Shown here: positions 10,449-21,151 of the stretch, one piece after another | Numbering within the stretch: the first letter of the stretch is position 1 | How the letters are laid out: each line of letters opens with the position of its first letter | Source of the DNA: Boothiomyces macroporosus | Taxonomy: Eukaryota > Chytridiomycota > Chytridiomycetes > Rhizophydiales > Terramycetaceae | DNA length: 64,000 nucleotides | Direction: 5' to 3' | Assembly (NCBI GenBank): GCA_027604185.1 | Contig: JADGKB010000026.1 | Span: 1-64,000, forward strand | The notes under the pieces: model-generated | The model's database searches: none | What the model was told of the DNA's origin: nothing | Seen by the model: the letters and a program-made list of their open reading frames with translations, nothing else | Made by a program: the position numbers and the translations under genes

Positions 10449-11961
10449 ATGTTGGCAGAAAAACAAGATCTGATGGAAGAAATTAATATTCGTTCTAGAA
10501 AGACAGTAAAGGAAGTCAAAAAAGTTCAAGCGGAAACCAAAACCGAAGCTGTGGATGAAAAGGCGACGAATTGGGGTAGATCTTGGGGTACATTCATTCT
10601 AATGTAGAAATCAGTAACTGGACTGTCGCTGGATGTTTCTTTATGATGGCCTTCTGCCCAACAATAGTATTATTCTTTTGGTTGGCATGCGATTCGTTCC
10701 AATGCTCAATCGTCAGCCCAGTTGAATTTGCGGTTCAAAATGGTTGGGAGAAATTCGTGATGGATTATTTCCCAAAGCCAACTGTGTATGGCTTTCAACT
10801 ATACTTTGGATGGCTGTTTTTCCAAGCCGCCCTTTACACATTCTTGCCTGGAAAAATTGGATAGTAGCTCTACATTAATCTTAGCGGTCAAATGACTCCT
10901 GCTGGACACAAGTTACCTTACGTTGTTAATGGATTACTCGCGTGGGTTGTAACCCACGCTTTATTCCTAGTTGGATCTCTCCGCTACAAATTGTTTGACG
11001 CTTCCATCATTGCGGATAATTGGGGATCTTTGATGATTGCAGCCACTGCCTATGGATACTTTTTAACTGGATTTGCTTACTTTAAAGCCCATGTTTTCCC
11101 ATCCCATCCTGCAGATCGCAAATTCTCCAACTCTATAATGTACGATATGTTTATGGGTATTGAATTCAACCCTAGGTTCGGAAAATACTTTGATTTCAAG
11201 TTATTCCACAATGGCCGTCCTGGGATTGTTGCATGGACCTTGATCAATTTGTCTTTTGCTGCTGCTCAATACAACGAGATTGGATATGTTACCAACTCTA
11301 TGATTTTGCTAAACTTTTTGCATGCAGTATACGTATTGGATTTCTTTTACCATGAAGTAATTCTTGTTAATGGTAGGATTGGTATTTGCGGACTATTGAT
11401 ATCGCACATGATCATTTTGGATTCTATCTTGCATGGGGCGACTCTGTTTGGTTACCATATATGGTAATTTATCTCTAAAGCTAGTATACTCTGCAATCAC
11501 ACTTTTTACTTCGCCATCCACTTGATTTATCATTTGAATACTTTACCCTTGTTTTTACAATTGGCATGGTAGGATACTATATTTTCCGTACAGTAAACAA
11601 CCAAAAGGATTTAGTTAGATCAACCAACGGTAAATGCTTGATTTGGGGTAAGCCAGCTGAATACATTCGTACCAACTTTGTTACTTCTGATGGTAAAGTT
11701 CATGGATCTTTGTTACTCACTTCTGGTTATTGGGGAATCAGCAGACATTTCAATTATGTCGGTGATTTACTAATGTCTCTCGCATTCTGTATGACTTGCG
11801 GTTATGGTTACATTTTACCATACTTTTACATTGTCTACATGACAATCTTGCTTTGCCAAAGAATTGAAAGAGACCATTTGAGATTAGTTGGTAAATACGG
11901 CAAATACTGGGACGAATACTGCAAAAAAGTACCATACAAGTTGATTCCATTTATTTACTAA
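10449..11961 (+). CDS. DHCR7: 7-dehydrocholesterol reductase (sterol delta7-reductase)
   Basis: This ER membrane enzyme of the ERG4/ERG24 family uses NADPH to reduce the delta7 double bond of sterols. Five exons (10449-10587, 10608-10863, 10885-11356, 11377-11463, 11485-11961) with introns of 20, 21, 20 and 21 nt give 476 aa, against 475 in human. Diagnostic motifs are [94 protein letters not shown] and the C-terminal [21 protein letters not shown]. The [11 protein letters not shown] and NYVGDL blocks fit DHCR7 rather than delta14- or delta24(28)-reductases. Yeast and most Dikarya lack this enzyme, so it predicts delta5 (cholesterol-type) sterols rather than ergosterol. Confidence 0.95.
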
Positions 11962-11976
11962 ATAAAAATCAGTTGC

Positions 11977-13974
11977 TTATTCATCTCTACTATGCAGTTC
12001 AGGAAAATACTCTTGGACAAACTCTTCAAACTGTTTATCCCTAACATTATAGTCTTGCAAACTAAAATCAAACTCTTTTTCTTTGATTTCAAATATCAAA
12101 TCCTTCTTTTCTTGCAAATCGCCATACTTGAATACCAGTTCAAAATAGTACCTTTGTGCCTGACTATTCAACTGGTAACTGTTTTCCCTAATCATCTTTG
12201 TTACTGTCCTACTAGTTTGTTCTTTGCCTAGTTCTTTGATTGACTGCAACAGCACCTCAATAGCTTTATCTGATGGATTAGTTTGTAACATGCTCCATAT
12301 CTTTATCACCTGAACTAAATTCTTTTCCTTTCTGTATGCATCCATAATCAACAAGAGTAGCTCTGGTGAAGGATTAGGAACAAGTTCTTTGTAAATAGAC
12401 AATAACAACTTTGTGTCTTGGCTCTGTCTGAATAGATTCACCAATAAATTCTGGAACTGAGGAGAATAATCTTTTAGTATCTGTAAATCGGTGTTTTTCT
12501 GCTTGATTATTGGAATTAATCTTAGAATATCTTTGAGTTTTCTAGTGATTAGTCCAAGCTTTAGGACAGACAAAAGAGTTTCTGTCTTTATAGAAAACTT
12601 TGCTTTTTCCATCTGCAGGATTGTTTTTAGACAACCTTCAAAATCACCAGATTTAATCCCCATATCAATCATTTTCGTATAGCTTATTTGATTTGGCTTC
12701 ATTTTCTTGTTTAACATTTCCCAGTATTTATGGAACATTTCCTTGTTGAATTCTTTAACACATCCATCCAGCATTATGTTGTATATTGGTAGAATTGGTT
12801 CTAGTTTCAACTGAGAAAATAAAAAGTGAAATTCATCAAAATGCTGGTCGTTTTTAAGGTGTTCCAGCACAGTTCTAAACATTACCAAAGTGCTCTTTTC
12901 ATTCTTGTTTAATTCCAACAAGAATTCATACGCGCTAAGAGAATTGTTCTTGCATAGTCCTTCGAGAACAGTAAATGTTGATATTGAATTATCAGTTTTA
13001 GAAAGATACTCTTGTACTTTATCAAATTCATTCCTTTTCACATAGTAATTAATGATTGACTGGTTAAGGACAGGATCGACTGCTCTACCATTTAAATAAT
13101 CCAAGACAATATCAATATTTTTGTTTAGTTTAGTAAGATTACTAATCATTATCGAACAAACAAAATTGTCAACCAGCTTTTCGTTTCTGGCATATTGAAA
13201 TATTTCCAATTGTTTTTCATAGTCTTCAGCAAAAAGCTTCAAGAACGTAACAATAGTATATCTACTTGGTTTGAGAGAATTTCCAATTGTTTCATCTTTC
13301 TTTTCTGTCTTGTTTTCATAAATTTGTTTAGAGTCGTCTGTTCCACTCAAGAGAGAAACCAAGTCATCTTCATTACTGGACTTTTTTGCTTTGAAATCTA
13401 TTCCAATTTGATTAAAATATTCCAATGCCAAATCCCTTTTTCCAATTTCCATGAACCCATTGATTAAAGTGTCATAAATAACAATATTGAAATCAATTTC
13501 TTTTTTCATCATTTCAATAAACTGTAGCAATTGGTCTAGCGGCTTTTTAAAATAAAGCTTTAAAAATACATTGTAGACACTATGATTTGGTTCAACCGTC
13601 TTTAACAATTCCAGCGATTCATTACATAATCCAAGCAGAGATATTTTCAAAAGGTAAAATTTTGTATTCGGTTTCAAATCGACTTTTTCCATTGATTTGA
13701 GAATATAATTGAACTGCTCCAAATTACTTTCATTCTTTGCCAACAAACATAGAGTATAAAAATGCTCTGTTTTCAGCTGCTTGATCAACTCTAAATCTTT
13801 GAGAATTTTTGTGAAGTATCCAAAACTGGTGGGGGATTTCTGCTTTAAAGACTCTTGAAATTTGTCAAACAAATCTGTGCTATAGTCGAATGTAGAATAT
13901 AGGCGGATTGCATTACTTCTGGATTGGTATACGCATTTGGTGAACCGTTTTAAATTACTCTGAAAAAGATTCAT
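11977..13974 (-). CDS. Mitochondrial pentatricopeptide-repeat (PPR) protein
   Basis: A single open frame of 665 aa from ATG 13974. The first 30 residues (MNLFQSNLKRFTKCVYQSRS, then NAIRLYSTF) form a basic, Ser/Arg-rich presequence ending in an RLYST-type cleavage context, so mitochondrial import is likely. The body is a chain of about 35-residue helical repeats, for example NIVIYDTLINGFMEIGKRDLALEYF, PIYNIMLDGCVKEFNKEMFHKYWEM and NQISYTKMIDMGIKSGDFEGCLKTI. These are PPR motifs, which bind organellar RNA. The specific target cannot be told from the sequence. It ends 15 bp from the DHCR7 stop. It lacks visible introns, unlike most neighbours. Confidence 0.82.
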   Translation of the reverse strand: MNLFQSNLKRFTKCVYQSRSNAIRLYSTFDYSTDLFDKFQESLKQKSPTSFGYFTKILKDLELIKQLKTEHFYTLCLLAKNESNLEQFNYILKSMEKVDLKPNTKFYLLKISLLGLCNESLELLKTVEPNHSVYNVFLKLYFKKPLDQLLQFIEMMKKEIDFNIVIYDTLINGFMEIGKRDLALEYFNQIGIDFKAKKSSNEDDLVSLLSGTDDSKQIYENKTEKKDETIGNSLKPSRYTIVTFLKLFAEDYEKQLEIFQYARNEKLVDNFVCSIMISNLTKLNKNIDIVLDYLNGRAVDPVLNQSIINYYVKRNEFDKVQEYLSKTDNSISTFTVLEGLCKNNSLSAYEFLLELNKNEKSTLVMFRTVLEHLKNDQHFDEFHFLFSQLKLEPILPIYNIMLDGCVKEFNKEMFHKYWEMLNKKMKPNQISYTKMIDMGIKSGDFEGCLKTILQMEKAKFSIKTETLLSVLKLGLITRKLKDILRLIPIIKQKNTDLQILKDYSPQFQNLLVNLFRQSQDTKLLLSIYKELVPNPSPELLLLIMDAYRKEKNLVQVIKIWSMLQTNPSDKAIEVLLQSIKELGKEQTSRTVTKMIRENSYQLNSQAQRYYFELVFKYGDLQEKKDLIFEIKEKEFDFSLQDYNVRDKQFEEFVQEYFPELHSRDE

Positions 13975-14053
13975 TTTTTTTCAAAAAAAGTTTTTCAATT
14001 AAACTTACAGACTTTACTAGTTATTCACGTGCTAATTAAATATATTAATAATA

Positions 14054-14458
14054 TTATGCAAATGATACTCGTTTCTTTTGTGGCTTTTCTACTACTGGTA
14101 TTTCCTTTTTGACTTTCTTTTTCGCTTCCAAAACAGATTCTTTTGCTTGCTTTAATTTATTCATTTTTTCTTGTTTCAATTTCTTTTTGTTTTCCTGGTG
14201 GATTTTATCCTGCTCTTGCTTTTCCTTATTTCGCTTGATTTTGCTGTTAATATTTTCATCTTCCTTGTTGTTGATTTCATTAATTAATTCAAACATCTCA
14301 TTCGTATCAATGAGTTTCTTTTCCTTCTTTTCCCTCGGTTTCTTTTCTGTACTCTTTTTCGGTTTGTTTTGAATATTCTGAACTTTTTTAATCTGCGATT
14401 TCCTCATTGTCGATGGGCGAGGTTTCTTGTTTCTCAAGTGAATCATCCCAGGCTTCAT
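14054..14458 (-). CDS. Small lysine-rich protein, possibly nucleolar
   Basis: 134 aa from ATG 14458 (MKPGMIHLRNKKPRPSTMRK). An in-frame ATG at 14491 would add 11 hydrophobic residues and seems less likely. About a third of the residues are lysine. A predicted coiled coil covers roughly residues 50-120, and the protein ends KKRVSFA. A basic coiled coil with a terminal VSFA-type motif is common among ribosome-biogenesis factors, but I cannot assign a named family. It is divergent from the karyopherin gene; the start codons are only 39 bp apart. Confidence 0.6.
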   Translation of the reverse strand: MKPGMIHLRNKKPRPSTMRKSQIKKVQNIQNKPKKSTEKKPREKKEKKLIDTNEMFELINEINNKEDENINSKIKRNKEKQEQDKIHQENKKKLKQEKMNKLKQAKESVLEAKKKVKKEIPVVEKPQKKRVSFA

Positions 14459-14497
14459 TTTTGAGATTTTAGTAAACAAAAAAATTTCCATAGAATA

Positions 14498-17113
14498 ATG
14501 CAAATAGAATTGATTCAGGAATATTTCGAGACACAAAATAATCAGAGGAAAAAGGAGCTCGAACCTGTAATTCAGGAATTGAAAACTAAAAAGGAAATTG
14601 TAGATTTCGGATTCGACAATTTCTTTTATTCACCGTTCGCATCATTTTACTTTATTTCTTGTTTTGAAGTAATTTATTTTAATCTAGTACCATCAGATTT
14701 ACAAGGATAAAAAGTACAGAGAAAAGCTGTTTAAATTAAGTTTTAACCCGCTGCCGAATTTCGTTCTCAACAAATTGGGAAAAACAATTTCAATGGCGAG
14801 TAAATGCGATTGGCCAAATTATTTCCACGATTTGTACGAATTGCGAAATATTGATTTCAATAATTTTCTCGTCTTGCTTGCGATATCAATAGAAGAGTAT
14901 CAGAATCACAAAGGAACAAAGCAAGAGAAAATATTTTACAGAGAACAGCTAAAGCAAATATCTCCCGATTTATTAGGCTTGATTTTACATTCTCTGCAAG
15001 ATTCCGAATTACCAACTTTGCCCAATAGCAAGAATATCAAGCAAGAAAAGTTATTTGATTGTCTATATCAACTAATTCAATCGCAAACTGTCCCGGTAAA
15101 AGATGAATTACTTTTGATTTTGTTCAAACATTGTTTCACTGAGCACAAGATTAAATCAATCAATTGCTTGAATGAATTACTGTTGAAAAAACAACCAAAC
15201 CAAAAACAACTGCATCTCTTGATTGATTTTTTTAAATCAATAATCAATGAAATTGACGATGAGGAGTTTCTTCAGTTATTTATAGATTTTACAGATCTAT
15301 TTACAATGCATATAAAGAAACTAGAAATAGACTACCAAGAAATCCTTGTTTTATTCTATAATTTCACAGTTAAATATCTCAATCAAGAACTATTGCCAAT
15401 CCTTAAAATATGGGAAACGTTTGTATCAATTACAAATTCACCAGTATTTATAGACTTGATTTACATTCTTCCAAACCAAGATAATTGCTTGGATTTGATT
15501 GAACAAATTGTATTGAAAAATAAGCACGTTATTGAAATGTTTAACGTCGATGAAAAGGGAATTGTTATTATTGGAAGACTAGCAAACTTGTTTTGTGAAG
15601 AATTTCAAGAAAGGAAACAATTTGTTTTAGATATGTTTACAAAACTAATTAATGCTTTGGAAATTGAATACAGCTCTCCTACTACTGCAACTTCCATAGA
15701 CGGCACTTATGGCTCTCCAATAGAAAAAAACACCACTAGTTTAGTTTATGAAACATTTACATTATTCATTCCATGGATTCAAAGATTCAATACTTTGGAT
15801 CCAGAAAACACTAGTAATCTTGTTTGTCACCTTACAAACTATGCGTTAAAAGCTATCCAAGGTCCACCAAAAACCGCTGAATCTTGCTTGAATTTTATGA
15901 TTAATTTGACGAAAACTCTAAAACCAAATTTACTAAATCTGGAAAGTGTTAATAGTACATTGATGGGAATATACAATACTGATATGAACGAAAAAGTATA
16001 TTCTTTACTGTGGAACTTTGCTACTAACGTGTTTATCTATTTTCCACAAGATGTCAAACCAAACCAATTAGATTGGAAAACCCGAGCGCAACAGTTTAGT
16101 GATTTTTTGAAGCCATGTGTGAACAATATCGAATATTTTTGTAACCTTGAGACGGTAGATAATCCTGAACAAACAAGGAAAAATTTGCTAGTTACTTTCA
16201 ACATTCTTGATTCTGTTTTAACCAGCACTAAAGAATCATCTCTTTCTTCAAGAGAAGTTACGCTGGCAGCCATTCAACCAGTATTCCAACACATTCCAAA
16301 ACTAATATTCGCTTTTCAGAACGATACTGGTAATTGGCTTTAATATAGATGGATTAGAAAGATTATTGAATCTTTCTACGAAATTGATTGAAATGTACAA
16401 GACAAAAATACCAAAGGATACTGTAACGGATCTCACAAAGCTAGTTCAATCATTTGTACTGCAAGACCAGAATCTGCTTTCAAACAAGTTGCATTTATTA
16501 GAAGCAGTGGCGAGAGAAACCTCAAAAATATTTGACCATTTGATTCCATCATTCATTTCTTTTGTCCAAGTGTTTTACCCTCAAGTAACGCACATTAGGG
16601 ATATAGATACGCAGATATTGTATTTTGAATTGGTAGGAAAGTTGATTTTAAATCATTGGAACTACTTTAAAGCTAATACGGGTGATTTTCTCTTGTTGCT
16701 TCAATTACTTGTAGGTTCATTTAATATCCCTGAATTGGATGTAGCTAGAACGAATATTGCAACTATTCAACAGATAAATTCTCAATTTAGGTTTTATGAT
16801 ACTGAATATTTCAAGACTGGTGTGTTCAAACCTCTGCTGTTGTTTATCTTTGAAGTACTGTTGAAAAACTCTCCCTTAAGAGAAGATTTTGTAGAGATGG
16901 TTGTGGATATTATCCAAACAGACGTGGATTTATTCAACACATTGGTAATAATAATTGATTCAGGTTGTATCAGACATTATTCAGAAAATTAATGTTAATT
17001 ACGAACAAAGCACAGTGCTTTACAGTCATTTGATGGTTGAAAAAGATCGGGAGCAAATCCAAAAAGGATTAAATTCCTTCCTGGACGATTACTTTGCATA
17101 CACTCAAGAATAA
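14498..17113 (+). CDS. Karyopherin (importin-beta/exportin superfamily)
   Basis: Four exons (14498-14668, 14688-16329, 16349-16944, 16964-17113) joined by three 19-nt introns give 852 aa. The N-terminal block (SPFASFYFISCFEYHQIYKD, then NKLGKTISMASKCDWPNYFHDL) matches the exportin/importin-13 N-terminal arrangement, in which a KWPxF-like helix follows the Ran-binding repeats. The remainder is an all-helical solenoid of HEAT-like repeats without other signatures. Nucleocytoplasmic transport of a protein cargo with Ran-GTP is the family role. Exportin-6, exportin-7 and importin-13 types are all possible and I cannot choose between them. It converges on the JmjC gene with 14 bp between stops. 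Confidence 0.68.
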
Positions 17114-17127
17114 ACCAACAGATTATA

Positions 17128-18816
17128 TTATACTTGAATACTATGATTAGGAATTACTGGATAGATTATATCTGGTTTTGGGTTGAGTTTACGTTTCTTT
17201 TTGCGTTTCTTTTTTTCCTTGATTTCACCGTCACTATAATCATCGTCGACTTTGACTATTGCCTCATCATTTGAATCTAAGAACTCCATTTCGCTGTCAT
17301 CTGATTCCCATTCAATCTCTGGTGCAAATGGAATGTGCAAGAGCCTGGATCGGAAAGCGGTATTGAGATTATCAAGTAGCAGCTTTATATTCTTAATTCC
17401 TTTTGGTATCGTAGCTTTGACCAATTTGCGATCGTTTTTGGAAGTAGACTGAAAATCATCGATTGTCTTGGATAAAGGAATCAAGTGCTTTATAAGTACT
17501 TGTATCTGTTGCAAATCAATAATTGGGATTGAATTGGAAGAGTCTTTTAGGAGCTTCATGTATTTTTTTGCTGCGTACCAGTGCATTTTGTCGAAATATG
17601 GAAATCTAGGGTGAGCAAAGAGTACCTGAATCTTAATGGAACATTTGTTTCTCGTTCCATTTTGGCAATATCAATCTGCATTTGCGCAGCATACAAATGG
17701 AGATAGTTTCCACCAATCACCATTGTATCTTTAGGGGTATATACAGCATGAATCTTTTGTCAGTCAAATTTACCCATCCTGAAGGAATATGCATGGTATT
17801 TTGAGCTACCAGACGGACTTTAACCACTTTATCCACCAAGTCGCCAAGGAATATGTTTGATTGATCAGGGTCCATTGACCATCTCTTGTAAATATCCAAA
17901 TTGGCTTTTGTAGGCTCTATAAAATAGAAAATCTTTTCCCCACTCAACACATGATAAAATACAGACGATCCCCCAAAATCAATGTGGAAATCGGTGTAGC
18001 TGTCTTGCACACCCATTAAGCAGTACAACTGGACATTGGGGTATTCTGGAGCTATGTCTTTGGACGGCCAAATGTTGTCGATCCAATCCACTTGACGAAC
18101 ATAGCCTGGTCTTTTAATCATTTTCCCAAACTCACCAGACCCAACTTCCAAACTATTTAAGAATTCAAAGTACCTAATGACATTCAATATTCTGGCTCTC
18201 TTTTCTGGAGGCAAATTGAAATATTCTGCCCACTCTCTCAATTTCATTTTCAATCCTTTTTGCGTGGCTACTTGTACAACATCAACATCCTTTTCAGGTC
18301 CGCATATATCTGCGACTTGATTTACAGTCAAATCAGATGGTGGCATAGTCATATCCAGTCCTACATTAAAAATTAGCTACCATCAGGTGTAGGGAAAAGT
18401 ACTGGATTTTTCAGCATTTCTTTATATATCCACTCTGTATTTGCATCCCTGCCATCCATCCTCCGAAAGCTATCCTCCTGGAATTCTCTCTTGGCGAGTA
18501 TTTTTGTCCACTTGTATTCATCCACTTCCCCACTCTCCTGATAACTAATTTTCGCCTTTTCTCTCTCTGACTTTCTTACTTTGCCCATATCTACAGGCTT
18601 TTTTGGTTTAGGCTCCTTTTTCGATTTTGTTGGAGTGGTTGGTGAACCTTTAGTAGGAACAGTATCAGTGGAAGAACCGATGGTATTTGAAACCGCATCA
18701 ATATTATGTACATGGATCACTGGCTCTGATTTAATTTCCATCTCTGAGTGAAGAGGAACACTCTCCATTTTACACTTTTTTCTCTTCAAAAAATTCCATG
18801 ATTCAAAATTATTCAT
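17128..18816 (-). CDS. JmjC histone lysine demethylase (KDM2/KDM7-like), no PHD finger
   Basis: Four exons (18816-18381, 18360-17774, 17753-17626, 17605-17128) joined by three 20-nt introns give 542 aa. Residues about 110-400 match the JHD1/PHF8 group: TPDGLDMTMPPSDLTV, the plant-homeodomain-distal helix with RARILNVIRYFEFLN, then the JmjC core YTDFHIDFGGSSVFYHVLSGEK and [21 protein letters not shown]. The Fe(II) ligands (HxD and the later His) and the 2-oxoglutarate lysine (GEK) are all present, so it should be active on methyl-lysine. The N-terminal 100 residues are Lys/Ser-rich and contain no PHD or CXXC finger, unlike most relatives. The C-terminus is acidic then Lys-rich. Confidence 0.87.
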
Positions 18817-18825
18817 ATATTGGAT

Positions 18826-20931
18826 TTATTGCTTCTTTTTCTTTGGAACCGCTCGAATACCGGTATAACTTTGCTTGTTTATATCTTCACTAGCGACAAA
18901 GATCGACGGCCACACTCCGTACATGGAGTGGTCTGGATTTTCAATGCCACCATGTTCTTCACCTCCTTCAATCCTAGCACCCATCATTTGGAGATCAATT
19001 GCAAATGACAATGGAAGCGATTTGAACATCAATATCGCGCCGGTTTTCGATATAATATAGGAGGATGTACAATGTTTCCAATCTCCCAGATGAGCATATA
19101 ATTGCCGTATTGGTTGCTTGCGTTCCATTCCTTTGTCGTAAGGGTCCACCTTTGAGGCTAAGCATTGCCCCAACTGAATGATTCCATAATTTGGAGGTAC
19201 ATACTTTAGCACATTTGCAAGTGTTGTTTCCGAAGCAGTAGGATGTAGCCAGATGTCATCCTCAATCGTCATTGTATTTTTGTGGTTGTTTAAGAGAAGT
19301 TGGTAATATGCATAAAAACTTTTCACGCTTAGCGATAATTCACCGCCAGATAGTGTATGTCCCTCTTCTTGCCTTTTTAGATATGAAGGCGCTTCTCGAT
19401 CTCCAACTACACATTGTTGAAAACCTTCGGGAATGACTTGTTTATCAAACCCTAGAATGAAATTAGCTTCGATCTGCATTTTCTTGAACAATTTGAGAAT
19501 AAACTCTCTCCTTTTGGATGCTTTCGAGTAGTGCATAATGTGCACCGAATCAACCAACCCTTCTAAAACTCCAAGTCCATCAATTTTTTGTTCTTTTGGT
19601 AAATAGTCGTTTACACTTCGCACATTCTGCATTTCTTCTCTGCTGACCAAATCAAGCATGCATTTGGTACTCTTTTTTCTGATTGCAACATGCTCACAGA
19701 GCCTACAAGGAAAGTTTTTGGTGGAGAAATTTAAAACGCCTTCCATTTCTTTTGTTAAACCCTTCTTTTTAAATGAAAACCCGAATTCCAAAGCGTCTAG
19801 CTCTGACATTTCCATTAGAAATTCCATATCTTTTGCATTGATTTCAAAGTTTAACATTGGTCGTACAATGTTTGGCGGGGCAAGTTTCCATATCCTGTGC
19901 CTCCAGAGATACAAAACACTAGTTCCATAGCTGATTGATTTCCAAAACATTCGTGGGACAAAGTCATCTTCGTATCTAGTATCAATGATAACGGCAGAGG
20001 TAGATTTTTTAAGGAAACAATCCAGGTTATCTTGGCATTCCGAATCGAGCGGGGATCTGCTAGAGAATAAACGGCATTGTGGTGGAAATATCTTTACAGG
20101 GAGATAGGAAATATTTTTTGCTAGTTCATACGCCTTGTATTTGTTTGTATATTCTGTGCAATATCCGTCTTCAAATATAATTGTAGCCATTGGTATCTTT
20201 TTGTTGAAATCAATAGGTTGAAGCAACTGCGCTTTGGTAATGTTTGTATTATAAATTGGAAAGAACATTGGTCTTGCAAATAATTCGCCTGCGTAATAGA
20301 TTGGTACTGGAGCATAGCTTGCAAAGATGTCTGTTCCATACCAATTCCTACTTCTAAGCCAGCGGCCAGTTGGTCGTTCATTACTGGATAGATACACTGT
20401 TTTTGTAAAGTGCAGGGCTGCGTCTTTGACTAATATCCCTTTAGTAATGTTGGTAATGTACGTGTCTGCTTGTTCTGAAACTAAATCATAGTCGTCGGTG
20501 TACATGAATTCACAGGATGGATTGGAGGGACAAAAGTCGTTACTATACAGATTGGTCAAGTCGCTCTTTAATTTGGGGTCAATCATGATTGTTATTTTGT
20601 CCTGTGTTCGATCGAGTGTGCGCTGTATCATTCTAGGGCCATTTTGCAGCATGTATCCATTGTGAGCAGGAGGAAATAAATCATTGGTAAAGGTTTTTAA
20701 ATCAGTTCCATCTGGTATTGGATAATCCGGTTTTCTGTACTCTAGTATGTTGGTATTGTATGGTGCATTTGAGACTGGTTCAACACTCACCATTGTAGAA
20801 CCAGAATTTCGACCAGTGAGGATATATATGCTGATTATAATTATTAGTAATATAATTTTTCTTGGTGTAATTCGAAGCGATAATATCCTCATTGCTTTTT
20901 TTGAAAAAGGAAGTTTTGGGCGTGGAGGCAT
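18826..20931 (-). CDS. Type II membrane glycosyltransferase: GT10-like domain fused to GT25 domain
   Basis: 701 aa, one exon. ATG 20931 is used; the longer frame begins with GTG. A single hydrophobic anchor (IILLIIIISIYIL, about residues 26-38) follows a basic cytosolic tail, as in Golgi type II enzymes. Residues about 100-390 resemble fucosyltransferase family GT10, with the terminal block VIIDTRYEDDFVPRMFWKSI followed by SYGTSVLYL in place of the usual YVTEKLW...AG.VPV pattern. Residues about 430-700 resemble GT25 (collagen galactosyltransferase/LPS transferase type): DSVHIMHYSKASKRREFI, GGELSLSVKSFYAYYQLLL, TIEDDIWL (DxD-like) and the NPDHSMYG segment. Two different transferases in one chain suggests consecutive sugar additions to a surface glycan; this is inference. 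Confidence 0.68.
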   Translation of the reverse strand: MPPRPKLPFSKKAMRILSLRITPRKIILLIIIISIYILTGRNSGSTMVSVEPVSNAPYNTNILEYRKPDYPIPDGTDLKTFTNDLFPPAHNGYMLQNGPRMIQRTLDRTQDKITIMIDPKLKSDLTNLYSNDFCPSNPSCEFMYTDDYDLVSEQADTYITNITKGILVKDAALHFTKTVYLSSNERPTGRWLRSRNWYGTDIFASYAPVPIYYAGELFARPMFFPIYNTNITKAQLLQPIDFNKKIPMATIIFEDGYCTEYTNKYKAYELAKNISYLPVKIFPPQCRLFSSRSPLDSECQDNLDCFLKKSTSAVIIDTRYEDDFVPRMFWKSISYGTSVLYLWRHRIWKLAPPNIVRPMLNFEINAKDMEFLMEMSELDALEFGFSFKKKGLTKEMEGVLNFSTKNFPCRLCEHVAIRKKSTKCMLDLVSREEMQNVRSVNDYLPKEQKIDGLGVLEGLVDSVHIMHYSKASKRREFILKLFKKMQIEANFILGFDKQVIPEGFQQCVVGDREAPSYLKRQEEGHTLSGGELSLSVKSFYAYYQLLLNNHKNTMTIEDDIWLHPTASETTLANVLKYVPPNYGIIQLGQCLASKVDPYDKGMERKQPIRQLYAHLGDWKHCTSSYIISKTGAILMFKSLPLSFAIDLQMMGARIEGGEEHGGIENPDHSMYGVWPSIFVASEDINKQSYTGIRAVPKKKKQ

Positions 20932-21151
20932 CCCTTTCTTTACAAGGACCACTAATGCTCTATGGCATTCGCTATAGTGTAAATACTACTCGATTTGGTG
21001 GCATTTGAGTTTGGATGATCACCATTCGCTGATACCTGTGAGATGTTGGGTTAATCAGCGGCAGAGTTAATGTACCTGCTATTACTATCCCATCCAATTA
21101 CCGCTACATTCTGAAATATTGTTTTCTTATTTCGGACATTGAACATCTGAA

